Positions 1 through 9,745 of a stretch of 64,000 nt of DNA are shown piece by piece (within the stretch, counting starts at the first letter, position 1; every line of letters begins with the position of its first letter). The stretch spans positions 47,197,551-47,261,550 of the forward strand of contig CM054140.1 of the NCBI GenBank assembly GCA_028751875.1. Direction: 5' to 3'. Source of the DNA: Rapana venosa. Taxonomy: Eukaryota; Mollusca; Gastropoda; Neogastropoda; Muricidae. Below the pieces are notes generated by a model. The model was not told where the DNA came from. It ran no database searches and worked only from the letters and a program-made list of their open reading frames with translations. Position numbers and translations under genes: made by a program.

Positions 1-436
1 CCAAGATTCATTATCAAGGGATCATAATGAGATTAAACAACCAAGTTCAGTATGATTCCTTCATGTTTCAACCTGTTCTAATTGAGATTTAGCCATTTTA
101 AAAGTCGAAAGAGATTTTGGGGTTTTTTTTCAAGAAAAGAGATTATATCAGGTTGGGTTTTTTTCTCTCCCTCCTCCCTCACTATTGTCTTCCCTTCTCT
201 CCCTCTTCCCTCATTATTATCCTTCCTCTTTTCTGGCCTTAGCCAATTACAGCCACTGTTTTGTGGCATCTGATGTATTTCGTTGGGTTTTTATGTTTGT
301 TTGTTTTGTTAGGGGTTTTTTGTTTGGGTTTTTTTTGTTGGGTTGTTTGGGGGGAGGGTTTGTTTGGGTTTTTTTGCTTTCTCACAGTAACAACAAAAAG
401 AAGAGGGCATGAAAATAACAGATTATGTTACATCAC
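1..436. other. AT-rich stretch, no gene seen
   Basis: T-rich and CT-rich sequence. The short open frames on both strands are low-complexity Phe/Ser/Gly strings with no recognisable domain. It ends in a poly-T/poly-G run. Confidence 0.5.
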
Positions 437-472
437 TTTTTTTTTTTTTTTTTTTTTTTTGGGGGGGGGGGT
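437..472. repeat. poly-T followed by poly-G run
   Basis: About 23 T are followed directly by about 11 G. Homopolymer lengths here are unlikely to be exact. Confidence 0.8.
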
Positions 473-593
473 TGCGGGTATTTATTTATTTACTTTTACT
501 GAACAAGACTCAGAGCATTGTGTGCATAGATTTACAGACATATCTATTGTAGTTATCAGAAGTCGGAAAACATGTGTTCAGGAATACTGGTGC

Positions 594-880
594 TTAGTTT
601 TCCAAGAATGCTTCTTAGTACACGAGTGAGAAAAAGAGACGGTGTGTGTGTTGTGTGTGTGTTGTTCTTGTATTTAACATCTGTTCACTGTTAGTGATGT
701 TAGATGGAAATAAAGGACTGACTTAGTTTTCCGAGAATGCTTATTAGTAAACAAGTGAAAGAATGAAATTATGTGTGTGGTAGTGTGGTGTGTGTGTGTG
801 TGCGTTCACGCACACGTTTTATTCTTGCATTTGACATCTATTCACTATTAGTGATATTAGATGGAAATAATGGACTGACT
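594..880 (+). repeat. tandem duplication of a GT-containing unit
   Basis: Two adjacent diverged copies (about 594-722 and 723-880). Each begins TTAGTTTTCC.AGAATGCTT, runs through a (GT)n tract and ends in a short palindromic block (TTCACT.TTAGTGAT) followed by ATGGAAATAA.GGACTGAC. The copies differ by scattered substitutions and by GT length, so the duplication is not recent. Confidence 0.8.
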
Positions 881-1463
881 GGAGAAACTAAAAAAAAAAA
901 TAAAAAGACCACTAAGGAAAGAGGTCATTTTAACAGTTTGGCAGCGAGTGGGGCGTGGGGGGGGTGTCGGCGTGTGTGCATGCAGATGTCAGCTAAATAG
1001 GCTGTCATATTATTGTATTTAAAACAAAAAAAGATTGAGATATAAACAGTGTGCAAGCGAATGCTTTTCATTCATAAGCAAAAAATAATTTACGCGAGTA
1101 TGTATTGTGTACTTCATTTGCTATTTTAAAAAAAAAAAAAGGTTTGGGGCTGTTGAAAAGTGCTATGTAAATGTTCTGTTGTCTTTGTTCTTTGTTGTTG
1201 TTGTTGTTCAAAGGAAAAGCTACTTTGAAGTTAATCCTAGTTTAAAATAGAAGTTTTCTCTTTCAAATCAAGGTTGCTTGCACACGTACTTAACATGAAA
1301 GAGATGCTCTGTGTTGAAACAGACTGGTAAACATGACATGCATAAGTTTATCATAACATACTACATTTAACATTGTATCATTGCTGTATTGTATGAGGAA
1401 ACATTAAAATTTGGGAAGAAGATCGAAACTGAGTGTGTTGTTATTATTCTGTGAAGGATTTTC
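881..1463. other. no gene seen
   Basis: AT-rich unique-looking sequence with short A runs. No open frame with protein-like composition and no SINE or LINE landmark. Confidence 0.5.
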
Positions 1464-1471
1464 TTCTCTCT

Positions 1472-1547
<76 letters not shown>

Positions 1548-1578
1548 TACTCTCCCCCCTCCCCCTCTCTCTCTCTCT
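1464..1578. repeat. (CT)n microsatellite
   Basis: A nearly pure CT dinucleotide tract, interrupted once by a C-rich block near 1553. The long Ser-Leu and Arg-Glu open frames over it are products of the repeat. Confidence 0.95.
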
Positions 1579-2128
1579 TTATCATTATTTTTCAAACGTT
1601 TATATTTAATCTTGTTTTCATACATATTGCTGTTTTTTTCTCCAGATAAAAATAAAACCAACAAGACATACAAACACACACATACACAAGCATGCGCTTA
1701 CATGCCTGTACACACACACACATGTGCAAACATACACATGTGCGCACACAATGGCAGAAACCAACAGCAAAATGCCTAACTTTGAAGGTGAATGTTTAAA
1801 AATGACTTGGACGCTAAAGAAAAGGCACATGAGGAACTCCAGTCCAAATTTTCAAAGTGGTAATTGACAAATAGGTTGGTTGGTTGGTCAGTCAGTTCTT
1901 GAATGACACAGAGGTGCACAAATATAATTTATAAGAAAAACTGTGTCGCCTTCCTTTTTATATTTAAGACATTTCCAGAAAATATTTTTGAATAACAAAC
2001 CTAAAAAAGTTCAGGCCATTTACAAACAAAGGCATTACAAAGCAATCAAAAGGAAAAAGAACAGTGGTGTTAAACTTGTCCAGCTTCTTGTTCAAAGGCA
2101 GTCATTGAATTAAGCTACTTAATTAATA
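1579..2128. other. no gene seen; short CA-rich patch
   Basis: Contains a CA-rich patch (about 1673-1750) and AT-rich unique sequence. Nothing coding is supported. Confidence 0.5.
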
Positions 2129-2335
2129 AGGATAGCTCAGCAGTCCGACCATTGACCCTTCCCAAGGTACGGTTAAGCAGTCCCCCAGCTGTAAATGGGC
2201 ACCTGCCCTCTTTAGGGTCAGGGAAGGTAAAGCAGCGAGGGAGAAGAGATGGGCGCCGCCCTCAATATGCTGGCTCCTTAGAGAAGCTGAGATCTCTGAC
2301 ACCTCGCTCCCCAACGACTACATAGGTTATGGTTT
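2129..2335 (+). mobile_element. SINE family D (tRNA/5S chimera), internally deleted copy
   Basis: Starts with GGATAGCTCAGCAGTCCGAC, a tRNA A-box-like start. It then jumps to a shortened 5S-like part (GGTTAAGCAGT) and the family body: CCCTCTTTAGGGTCAGGGAA, ATGGGCGCCGCCCTCA and the TGCTGGCTCC end. The 5S box C present in the copies at 9979 and 56998 is missing here. Confidence 0.75.
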
Positions 2336-2381
2336 TACCCAAAGATATTTCTGGATGCCTCCTGAAATAGGCTACCGCATT

Positions 2382-2410
2382 CCCCCCCCCCCCCCCCCCC
2401 CCCCCCCCCC
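2382..2410. repeat. poly-C run (29 nt)
   Basis: An uninterrupted C homopolymer. Confidence 0.9.
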
Positions 2411-2929
2411 ACTCTTGTAAACGGAAAGAAGTGGACACAGTACAAGTGAAATGGTGGAGTTCATGTAGTCCTATACAGAATTTTTCAACAGGAAAGTATT
2501 GTGGATAACACTACACCTTGGAGAAGTCGTATGAACGTCCGTGTGCGTCACCCATAACTCCACTTCAGGATGATCCTGGCCATGCCAGCTTTGTACAACG
2601 TTTTTTAATCCGAATTTAAAATAACAGCAAGCTTAATTATTTCATTGCAATGCATTATGTGCCACTACAAAGTTAATTTTTAACCTAGTCTCAACAGTTT
2701 TAATTGAGACGAAGAGTAAAACCAAAAGAAAGGAGCTAAAAATATCTGAGAACCTGATAAATGTTTAACTCAACCCCCCCTCCCCCCAACCAAGAAGAAT
2801 ATAAGTATCATGCAAAAGATTTGCAATGTGCCACTAACAAAGAGATTACTTTATTTCAGTTTGCCAAATCGGGAAAGAAAAAATAGAACCCAACAGTTAG
2901 GATTGTAGGCTTAGGCCTATCCATGACAA
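2411..2929. other. no gene seen
   Basis: AT-rich unique-looking sequence without repeat landmarks or a plausible open frame. Confidence 0.5.
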
Positions 2930-3310
2930 AGACGGTATACAGCTTTCGCCGAGACGCTAAATCGCACGAATTTCACGTGCAAAATCATGACGTCACGTTC
3001 TGATCCATTTTTGAGTGGAGATTCAAAATCAACACGAAAGGAAGGAAGAGAGACCAGGCAACTTTAGGTGTAAACTTATTTTTTTTAGAAAGAAAACATT
3101 CAAAAAACTGTATGCAGATGCGAATAACAACTAGCATCAATTGACTGGCATGAAATTATAGATGCAGATCATGGTTATTTTGTCATATTTCGGTGTTCAT
3201 TGTGAGCGGATATCATCAACAACGTACAGTTGCCTGCATCGGTGTTAAAACGATATTTACACTGTTCAGTGTTCGCCATTTTGTTTGCTGCGTACCTAAT
3301 TCCCAAAGAT
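2930..3310. promoter_or_regulatory. possible regulatory block with CRE, E-box and YY1-like motif
   Basis: A stretch free of the surrounding repeats. It holds a CACGTG E-box (2974-2979), a perfect TGACGTCA (2988-2995) and a CGCCATTTTG motif near 3275. No TATA box or coding exon follows clearly, so the promoter reading is inference only. Confidence 0.25.
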
Positions 3311-3337
3311 ACGGATTAATGCGGTGAGTACATACAG

Positions 3338-3430
3338 GTGTGTGTGTGTGTGTGTTGTGTGTGTGTGTGTGTGTGTTTTCTTCTTCTTCTTCTTCAATTT
3401 AACGTCTCTTCACATAAGTGATTTTAGACG
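3338..3430 (+). repeat. (GT)n and (TTC)n tract ending in a snap-back motif
   Basis: GT repeats (about 3338-3376), then TTC repeats, then 3398-3430 reading TTTAACGTCTCTTCACATAA followed by GTGATTTTAGACG. The same short palindromic block recurs at 673-706, 831-863, 28942-28974 and 34464-34497 (minus), always beside GT/CA microsatellites. Confidence 0.7.
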
Positions 3431-3810
3431 CAGTGTGTGTGTGTTATTGTTGTCGTCGTCGTCGTCGTCGTTGTTCTATTGTCCTAGCGCTCTAAGTTTT
3501 CATGTAGGATGTTGCACACATCAGGGATTGTATGCTGGGTATGTTGACATCATTCATACCACAGGCCATAACTAGCCTTGCTACCAGCAATCTTTAACAT
3601 GTGTGCAAGATGTTTTGCTGATGTGTGCATTTTGTGCATGGGACCTTGGTTTATGGGACCATCCCAACAGAAGGTATTCCAATGGATACAGATCTAATGT
3701 TTATTCATGGCATGCAAAATCGCCATAAACTGAACAGGCGGCGATTCGAACTCGAGACCTCCTGCAGTAGCAGTTACTGGATTATGAATTCCATCATTCT
3801 CTGGTCACTG

Positions 3811-3813
<3 letters not shown>

Positions 3814-3889
<76 letters not shown>

Positions 3890-3942
3890 CTCTCTCTCTC
3901 CTCTCTCTCTCTCTCCCTCCCTCTCTCTCCCTCTCTCTCTCA
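3814..3942. repeat. (CT)n microsatellite
   Basis: CT dinucleotide tract with occasional extra C, about 130 bp. Confidence 0.95.
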
Positions 3943-3947
3943 TATTC

Positions 3948-4112
3948 TTGCACACGTTAAAACCCGTTCCGCTTTTCGGAATAGGCCATTGTGTGCCGGT
4001 GGGAACGTAAAACAAAATTGACAAAATTGCAGACACACAAGGGACAGGATGTAAAAAAAAAAGAAGCACATGAGTGCTTATTCCATGGTCGTCGAAATAA
4101 AAGAAGAAATCT
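3948..4112 (+). mobile_element. SINE family B, 5'-truncated copy
   Basis: Starts in the body at CACGTTAAAACCCGTTCCGC, passes GGCCATTGTGTGCCGGTGGG and ends GAGTGCTTATTCCAT followed by an A-rich tail. The tRNA-like head is absent and a CT tract lies directly upstream. Confidence 0.85.
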
Positions 4113-4135
4113 CTCTCCCTCCCTCTCTCTCTCAC

Positions 4136-4588
4136 CTGGGCTTCACAAATACGTACCTGTTTATGTGATCTTGGCTTTGGGTTTGTTTGGCTCAATCAAG
4201 ATGTCGGAAATTGTAGAGTTTATCAAGGTTTTCAGGCAAAGACTGATTGATTGCCGTTGGCAGCAGTGGAGTGGTCATATACAAAACAGTGAAAGATTTC
4301 AAATGTACAGACAATTTATAGGTTCACACGATGTCAAACCTTATCTAAAGCTTGATATGGACATACATTTCGAAAAGAATTATGTCTAAGTTTAGACTTG
4401 GTGTATCCGACATAAATGTTCATAAATTTAGATATATAGAACATGATGATGATGACCTCAGGTTGCTATGCCCATTATGTAAGCAAACAGTGGAAGATGA
4501 AGTCCATTTTGTGCTGTGCTGTCCAGTATTGGTCACCCTGAGATTGTGTGCGGCCTTGCTTTATATTTGTGTAAAGCCTTTAGAATAA
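4136..4588 (+). pseudogene. CR1/Jockey-like LINE reverse transcriptase C-terminus (fragment)
   Basis: The C-terminal end of a non-LTR retrotransposon polyprotein in two frames. The first (stop near 4389) reads FRQRLIDCRWQQWSGHIQ then YRQFIGSHDVKPYL. The second carries RLGVSDINVHKFRY and then a Cys/His knuckle, CPLCKQTVEDEVHFVLCCP. This order (a degenerate thumb region and then a CPLC...EDEVHF..CCP knuckle) is typical of the end of CR1/Jockey-type LINE ORF2. A frameshift near 4370-4385 and the missing fingers and palm show a dead, 5'-truncated copy. Only the last 130 or so residues remain. The clade is inferred from memory of family style. Confidence 0.75.
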
Positions 4589-4808
4589 GAGATATTTTGG
4601 TTTCTTAAGTCTTTTTTTTTGGAACTGACTTTTATTGTGGTAGTTGTGGGTATACTATAACATTTTTGTTTTTTGTGTTACTTATTTTTCTCACTAAAAT
4701 ACTAAGCAGTTTGGTAAACCCCCTTCATGTATGGGCCAAATGGCCTATAAGCCTTTTGAGTTCGAGTTCTCTCTCTCTCTCTCTCTCTCCCCTCTCCTAC
4801 TCTCTCTA

Positions 4809-4852
<44 letters not shown>
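4589..4852 (+). mobile_element. LINE 3' UTR ending in (CT)n
   Basis: Continues the LINE above. AAGAGATATTTTGGTTTCTT through ACTAAAATACTAAGCAGTTT to GGCCTATAAGCCTTTTGAGT and then a (CT)n tract (about 4771-4852). The same 3' UTR occurs inverted at about 43640-43848, also abutting a GA/CT tract, so the junction with the simple repeat belongs to the element. Confidence 0.8.
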
Positions 4853-4856
<4 letters not shown>

Positions 4857-4905
4857 ACACACACACAACACCTACACACAACACACACACACACCCTCGT
4901 CCATG
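4853..4905. repeat. CA-rich microsatellite
   Basis: Imperfect CA repeats directly after the CT tract. Confidence 0.85.
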
Positions 4906-5126
4906 CGCAAAGGCTAGGGTGTTTTTTTTCTTAATTTCCTGTTGCTGCATTAGTCATGCATGTTCAAGTACATGTCTACCTCTGGAAAGATTTCTTTTCG
5001 TTCCACCTGCATTTGCTTTTTGTTTTGTTTTTGCTGTTTTCGTCATTGTCAGTATCGGCTTTGGATGTAGTATGTATAATCATAAGGCTAATATTAAGCC
5101 TTACAATGTGTTGAGTTTTGTTGACA

Positions 5127-5130
<4 letters not shown>
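4906..5130. other. no gene seen
   Basis: T-rich unique-looking sequence without a supported feature. Confidence 0.5.
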
Positions 5131-5160
<30 letters not shown>

Positions 5161-5197
5161 GCTCGCTCGCTCGCTCGCCTCCCCCCCCCCCCCCCCC
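5131..5197. repeat. (CT)n, (GCTC)n and poly-C tract
   Basis: CT repeats, then GCTC repeats, then 18 C in a row (5180-5197). Confidence 0.9.
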
Positions 5198-5316
5198 TTG
5201 AGTTTTATATTCATATGTTTTATATTCATGTGATACACTGTAATGGAAAGTAGAGCCTGCTGAATACAGCAATAAAATAATTATTATGAACCATGGGTGG
5301 GCAACGGGTGCGTATG

Positions 5317-5496
5317 CACGCGCGCGCGCGCGTACGCGCGCACACACACACATATGCGCGCGTGCGGAAATAACACAGATGTAAACAAACCCATGTGTGC
5401 ACACACGCATACGCACGTTGCGCGCACGCACACATCCATCCATCTGTATGTGCACTCGTGTCCACACGCATGCACGCTCGGTCTGTGCCTGTTGTG

Positions 5497-5554
<58 letters not shown>
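5317..5554. repeat. CG/CA alternating tract and (CA)n
   Basis: Alternating purine-pyrimidine sequence with GCGCGCGC near 5322, CA/CG mixtures and a pure (CA)n tract at about 5500-5554. Long His-Thr and Cys-Val open frames on both strands are repeat artefacts. Confidence 0.9.
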
Positions 5555-5555
<1 letters not shown>

Positions 5556-5557
<2 letters not shown>

Positions 5558-5912
5558 CGGGACGGGATAGCCATGTGGTTAGTGATGCGTGTTGCGTTCG
5601 TGATCTGCTGACCCGGGTTCGAATCTCGTTCAAGAGGATTTTCCCTCTGGAGGTAACGTTAGTGCCGACTCCACTACCCCCTATAAGTCCTTCGGATAAG
5701 ACTATAAACCGAGGTCCCGTGTGCGAACGCACGCAGAACATCTTGCGCGCACGTTAAAACCCGTTCCTCTTTTCGGAAGTGTAGGCCATTGTGTGCCGGT
5801 GGGAACGGATGACATTTATAAAACTGCATACACACGGGGACTAAATATAAAAAAGGCACGTGAGTGCTTATTCCATTATCCTCACAATAAAAGAATAAAT
5901 AAAATAAACACA
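5556..5912 (+). mobile_element. SINE family B, near full length
   Basis: A tRNA-derived head (GACGGGATAGCCATGTGGTT as A box, GGGTTCGAATCTC at 5615-5627 as B box) leads into the body: GTCCTTCGGAT, AACCGAGGTCCCGTGTGCGA, CGTTAAAACCCGTTC and GTGTGCCGGTGGGAACGGA. The 3' end is TTCCATTATCCTC followed by an AATAAA-type A-rich tail. It is the best reference copy in the window. More than ten other copies, mostly truncated, lie on both strands. Confidence 0.9.
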
Positions 5913-5952
5913 CACACACACACACATACACACACGCGCGCGCGCGCGCGCA
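5911..5952. repeat. (CA)n then (CG)n tract
   Basis: CA repeats followed by about eight CG dinucleotides, directly after the SINE tail. Confidence 0.9.
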
Positions 5953-6198
5953 ACTAAGTTTTATTTGAACTATTGCTATTGATGGACATCGCTTTAGCGT
6001 TGAAAAGAAGTCTGGTAATTCAGTATTTACAGTAGGTTGTGGTTGTTTTTATTTCATGATGTGTTCTGACATTGTTTTAATTTGTTGTTTTAACTCTTTG
6101 TGTGGTTACTTTGCTGCATAGTTCGTAGCCCTCTTTTGCCCCTCTCAATAATTATATTTTTCGTCTAAAATCACAGAGAGGAAAGGGTGAAGGGGGTT

Positions 6199-6208
<10 letters not shown>
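5953..6208. other. no gene seen
   Basis: AT-rich unique-looking sequence. Confidence 0.5.

Positions 6209-6262
<54 letters not shown>
6209..6262. repeat. (GA)n microsatellite
   Basis: Pure GA dinucleotide tract. Confidence 0.95.
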
Positions 6263-6265
<3 letters not shown>

Positions 6266-6430
6266 ATTGACAATATTTTTGACAATATTTTATTGTAATA
6301 AGCTGTTAAAGCCCATTTACAAGGGGACAGTGGGAAGGGGACTGGGCACAAAACACGTATTTTCAGAAATACAGATGTATCATTTCTACAGCCCAAATGG
6401 TCGACATGGCATGGATTCCACAACATGGTG
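6263..6430 (-). mobile_element. possible LINE 3' end
   Basis: Directly after the GA tract the sequence reads ACAATATTTTATTGTAATAA then AAAGCCCATTTACAAGGGG. On the minus strand this resembles the other LINE 3' ends here, which run ..GGGC.ATTGCC..AATAAAATAT.GTTA.. into (CT)n (compare 41994-42070 and 43640-43848). Similarity is weak and no coding part is visible. Confidence 0.35.
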
Positions 6431-6648
6431 AAGTGTTTTACATTACGATTCAGATGAATTGGTGCCTAACACTTTCGCCCATTGCTAATGGGGAAAGGGA
6501 GGGGGGAGGGTAACAACAACCACAAACATCATTTAAACACCGAGTCTGTGACAGGGCTTCCTGTCCCTACATTCCGTCTGATCCGGTAACTCATGCTCTT
6601 TCCAACACGTGAAAAACCTAACTCACAATATGCCTAACCTCCTGTTTT

Positions 6649-6998
<350 letters not shown>

Positions 6999-7012
6999 AA
7001 CCACAGTCACTT

Positions 7013-7972
7013 CTAACCCAGAAAAAATCTGATAGCATCCATCATAACATGTAAAACATCCAGTCCAGCACTAATTCTGTCTTTGATTCTGTCACGATCG
7101 GCAGGTGTCCACAGCTGCAGCTTGGAATAAATGTCTTTTTCCTCCTGAGTCAGTTGCCTGGTGTTCTTTTTTGCAAACCAAAAGTAATCAGCAGGGTTGT
7201 GAGTGTCATCTGTCCAGATAAACTGAAAAATCATATCTTCACTTTCACAAATGAGAGTATCAGGTATTTCATCAGAGGTATACACATTAAGAAAGTCCTT
7301 GTTTCTAGAAACGTCCCTGAGATTTCTCTGCAGGGATCTGTTTCTCAGCCCACCCACATAGTTCTTTATAGTATCTCCACTGTAGCCTGCATCCCGAATC
7401 TGATCTAGATATTCGTCACAGTCCTCCCCCTCCATCGTAATGTCAGGTACAGGCACCTCAACCAGGTCAATTCCACCTTGTTGTTCAGCCACTGTGTCAG
7501 CTTCCAACACTGTGACAGCACCTGACGCACAGCGATAATCATGTGTGGGAAGCAACGATTGCGAAGGCATGTGGTTTGGAGAGGCTGGGGTGTTGGTGTG
7601 TGAGACAGACTGGGTGATGGGGGGTGTTGGCATAAACAAACTTGGCGAAGTTTCGAATGGGAACAATGCACTTGCCTTGTCTTCTTGCCTTTCCTCTGCC
7701 CGCCTCCTCTCCTCTGCCCGCCTCCTCTCCTCTGCCTGTCTCCTCTCCTCTGTCCTTCGTCGGTCCCTGTTGGTCTGACTGGGAGGCTTTCTGCGGAAGT
7801 ACACAGGTGTTTGTTGACCCGCCATGTTCCCATCACTTGAGCCAGCCTTCAGTCGAAGCACAACAGTCGTTTGCTCGCCTTCTCCACAGACCTTCCATGA
7901 GGTGATGCAGTGTTGTTGCAGCAGGGCACCTAGCGTCACTTCCAGCGTTGTTGGTAACCCGACAACTGGCAT
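7013..7972 (-). CDS. unrecognised intronless 319-aa protein, intact copy of a duplicated family
   Basis: A single uninterrupted minus-strand frame from ATG (7970-7972) to TAG (7013-7015). Three parts are visible. Residues 1-45 form a compact start ([18 protein letters not shown], then SWKVCGEG and VVLRLK). Residues about 60-95 are a basic, charged helix of repeated RR.EERR units, followed by a Pro/Ser/Thr linker. Residues about 160-319 form a C-terminal region with [31 protein letters not shown] and DAIRFFLG at the very end. A paralogue in the same orientation lies at 42543-43538, with both ends of the protein strongly conserved. Conservation at amino-acid level across two unlinked copies supports real coding. 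Both copies share upstream sequence up to a GA tract and have CA/CT repeats at their 3' side. No reverse transcriptase, transposase or nuclease motif is seen. Function is unknown. It may be an ORF carried by a mobile element or a retrocopied gene. Confidence 0.75.
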   Translation of the reverse strand: MPVVGLPTTLEVTLGALLQQHCITSWKVCGEGEQTTVVLRLKAGSSDGNMAGQQTPVYFRRKPPSQTNRDRRRTEERRQAEERRRAEERRRAEERQEDKASALFPFETSPSLFMPTPPITQSVSHTNTPASPNHMPSQSLLPTHDYRCASGAVTVLEADTVAEQQGGIDLVEVPVPDITMEGEDCDEYLDQIRDAGYSGDTIKNYVGGLRNRSLQRNLRDVSRNKDFLNVYTSDEIPDTLICESEDMIFQFIWTDDTHNPADYFWFAKKNTRQLTQEEKDIYSKLQLWTPADRDRIKDRISAGLDVLHVMMDAIRFFLG

Positions 7973-8041
7973 GGTGCTGGTTTATTTGGCAATTTAAACA
8001 CAAAATTTACACAGCAAAATTTCGCCCTGCCTATATCCAAG
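7973..8041 (-). promoter_or_regulatory. conserved upstream segment of the 319-aa ORF
   Basis: The sequence between the start codon and the GA tract includes, on the plus strand, ACAGCAAAATTTCGCCCTGC and CTATATCCAAG. The paralogue has ACAGAGCAAAATATTCTCCT and CACTATCCAAGG at the same distance. Conservation outside the frame means the duplicated unit is larger than the ORF. Promoter function is a guess. Confidence 0.35.
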
Positions 8042-8058
8042 CGAGAGAGAGAGAGAGC

Positions 8059-8120
<62 letters not shown>

Positions 8121-8159
8121 TGAGTGAGTGAGTGAGTGAGTGAGTGAGTGAGTGAGTGA

Positions 8160-8213
<54 letters not shown>
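8042..8213. repeat. compound (GA)n-(GAGT)n-(GT)n microsatellite
   Basis: GA repeats (to about 8118), then about eleven GAGT units, then GT repeats. Confidence 0.95.
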
Positions 8214-8214
<1 letters not shown>

Positions 8215-8454
8215 GCTCAAATGATCCATTGCAAGGAAATGGAGATGGTAGTCTCCTATTGATAATTATGAAGTAAAACTTAATTTTCTGGGATAAAAAT
8301 GTTGTCAGTTCAGAAAACTGGACCATGACCAGAAGAAAAACTTACTGAAGGTTTCGGCCTTGACATGAACATTTTTCATAAGTCATCTGCCAGAGGAGGA
8401 ATGGACTTGTATTGATTTTTTTAAAAGTGCAGATGGAAATAATATCTTCATTAC
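8214..8454. other. no gene seen
   Basis: Unique-looking sequence with no coding support. It may include the untranslated 3' part of the LINE that follows on the minus strand. Confidence 0.4.

Positions 8455-8490
<36 letters not shown>
8455..8490. repeat. (GA)n microsatellite
   Basis: A short GA tract at the 3' edge of the minus-strand LINE fragment. Confidence 0.9.
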
Positions 8491-8493
<3 letters not shown>

Positions 8494-9424
8494 GAAGGGG
8501 AAGGTAATGTATTACCAGAGGAAAGGGTAATATTTTTGCATGGTACCAATCCCTTCAGGATTGGGAAGAACCTGAAATGGTGTCTGTTCCATCTTACTGT
8601 GGCCTGCTCGTCTGTGTAGAGTTTGATTAGCAGTGTAACCAGGTGCCTTGGGAAACCCATTTTGTTCGTGGTTTGGAAGAGGTGCTCGTGCTTTACAGCA
8701 TCAGAGGATTTACTTTACTGTAGTCAATGAAATTCCACGTAAAGCTTCGTCCCCTATCCTTCCTCACCAACATTCAACTCTTTTACTTCCTGTACCAGAA
8801 TTTGTATGATGAAGAGCATGTCACTGGTTCATCTATTCCTTCTAAAGCTGGCTTGAACATCTCACACATGTTCATCAATTTTCTGTTCTAGACGCTAGTG
8901 TGACCTGTTCGGGTAGTATCCAGTTTTTAGTGTCTCCACGTGTGTGCAACATAACACATTCTTGCTTTTTCCAGTCGTCTGCCCACTGCTCAGTTTCCCA
9001 GATTGAATCGCATGAAGTGTGAATCGCCTTTATTGCTTCTGGTCCGCTTTCCTTGATCATGGCTATTCGTGTGCTGTCCAGCCCTTATGATTTCTCATCT
9101 TTTTTGCTTTTGGCTGCTGTTTCAATTCATTTCACATTTGAGGGGTGGGGCTCTTTTTGCTTTGAATTAATTTGTGTCAACTTGATTTACTCTTTGCTTC
9201 GTCACTGAAGAAGTCGCTGCAGTATTCGTACCATCTGTTCAGAACATATCTCGGTCTGTACATGTTTTTCCGCCCTTGTCATTGATACATAACTGTTGTT
9301 TAAATTCTTTTGTCTTTGCATATCTCTTGGAATAATTCTGTTGACGTCTTTGCTGCATTAAACTTGTTTGTTTTGTTCTTGGGCTAGAGCTCCGAGGTTC
9401 ACCAGTTGTAAGATTTTGCGTATG
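8491..9424 (-). pseudogene. RTE-like LINE reverse transcriptase, decayed fragment
   Basis: Minus-strand pieces of a non-LTR reverse transcriptase in shifting frames. 8875-9060 gives MIKESGPEAIKAIHTSCDSI then WETEQWADDWKKQECVMLH, the region just before the first palm motifs in RTE-type enzymes. 8451-8660 gives MGFPRHLVTLLIKLYTDEQA then TVRW, the segment before the RQG box. 9250-9350 gives KRYAKTKEFKQQ and similar upstream linker. The catalytic FADD box is lost because the element ends earlier. Stops and frameshifts show it is dead. Its more 5' part continues at 9746-9970, beyond an inserted SINE. Confidence 0.65.
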
Positions 9425-9745
9425 CGACCAGTTTTGCCCACCATGAAGGTAGCCGCATTCCGACTTCGGGGATGTATGCTGGGTATGCCCGTGTTTCCAT
9501 GACCCACCGAACGCTGACATGAATTACAGGATCTTTAATGTGTGGATTTCATCTTCTGCATGCTTGTATATAGGAAGGGAATGAAGGCACTGGCAGGTCT
9601 GCACTTGAAGTTGACCTGGATATCGTAATGATCCCCACCCTTAATTCACCATTCGCCGCCGAGGTTCGAAGCCACGACTTCATGGATCCGTGGGATTGGA
9701 ATCGAACAGTCCTAACCACTCGGTGCCCGTCAGACTCATTTATCT
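9425..9745 (-). mobile_element. SINE family C, near full length
   Basis: Minus strand. The head is GGGCACCGAGTGGTTAGGAC (A-box-like) with TGGCTTCGAACCTCGG as B box. The body includes GCAGACCTGCCAGTGCCTTC and GTCAGCGTTCGGTGGGTCAT, and the tail reads CCCCGAAGTCGGAATGCGGC. Compare copies at 15341 and 51092. It interrupts the LINE fragment, which resumes beyond it. Confidence 0.7.

Noticed and set aside
5556..5640. Genuine tRNA genes
   Set aside because: A and B boxes occur in many places, but every one is followed by a SINE body and none folds into a complete cloverleaf by eye.
5226..5741. Cys/Val- and His/Thr-rich frames over CA/GT tracts (also near 6623-7054, 10408-11077, 28504-28967, 29134-29579, 38210-38808 and 42163-42891)
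   Set aside because: Dinucleotide repeats translate to alternating residues on both strands. They are not genes.
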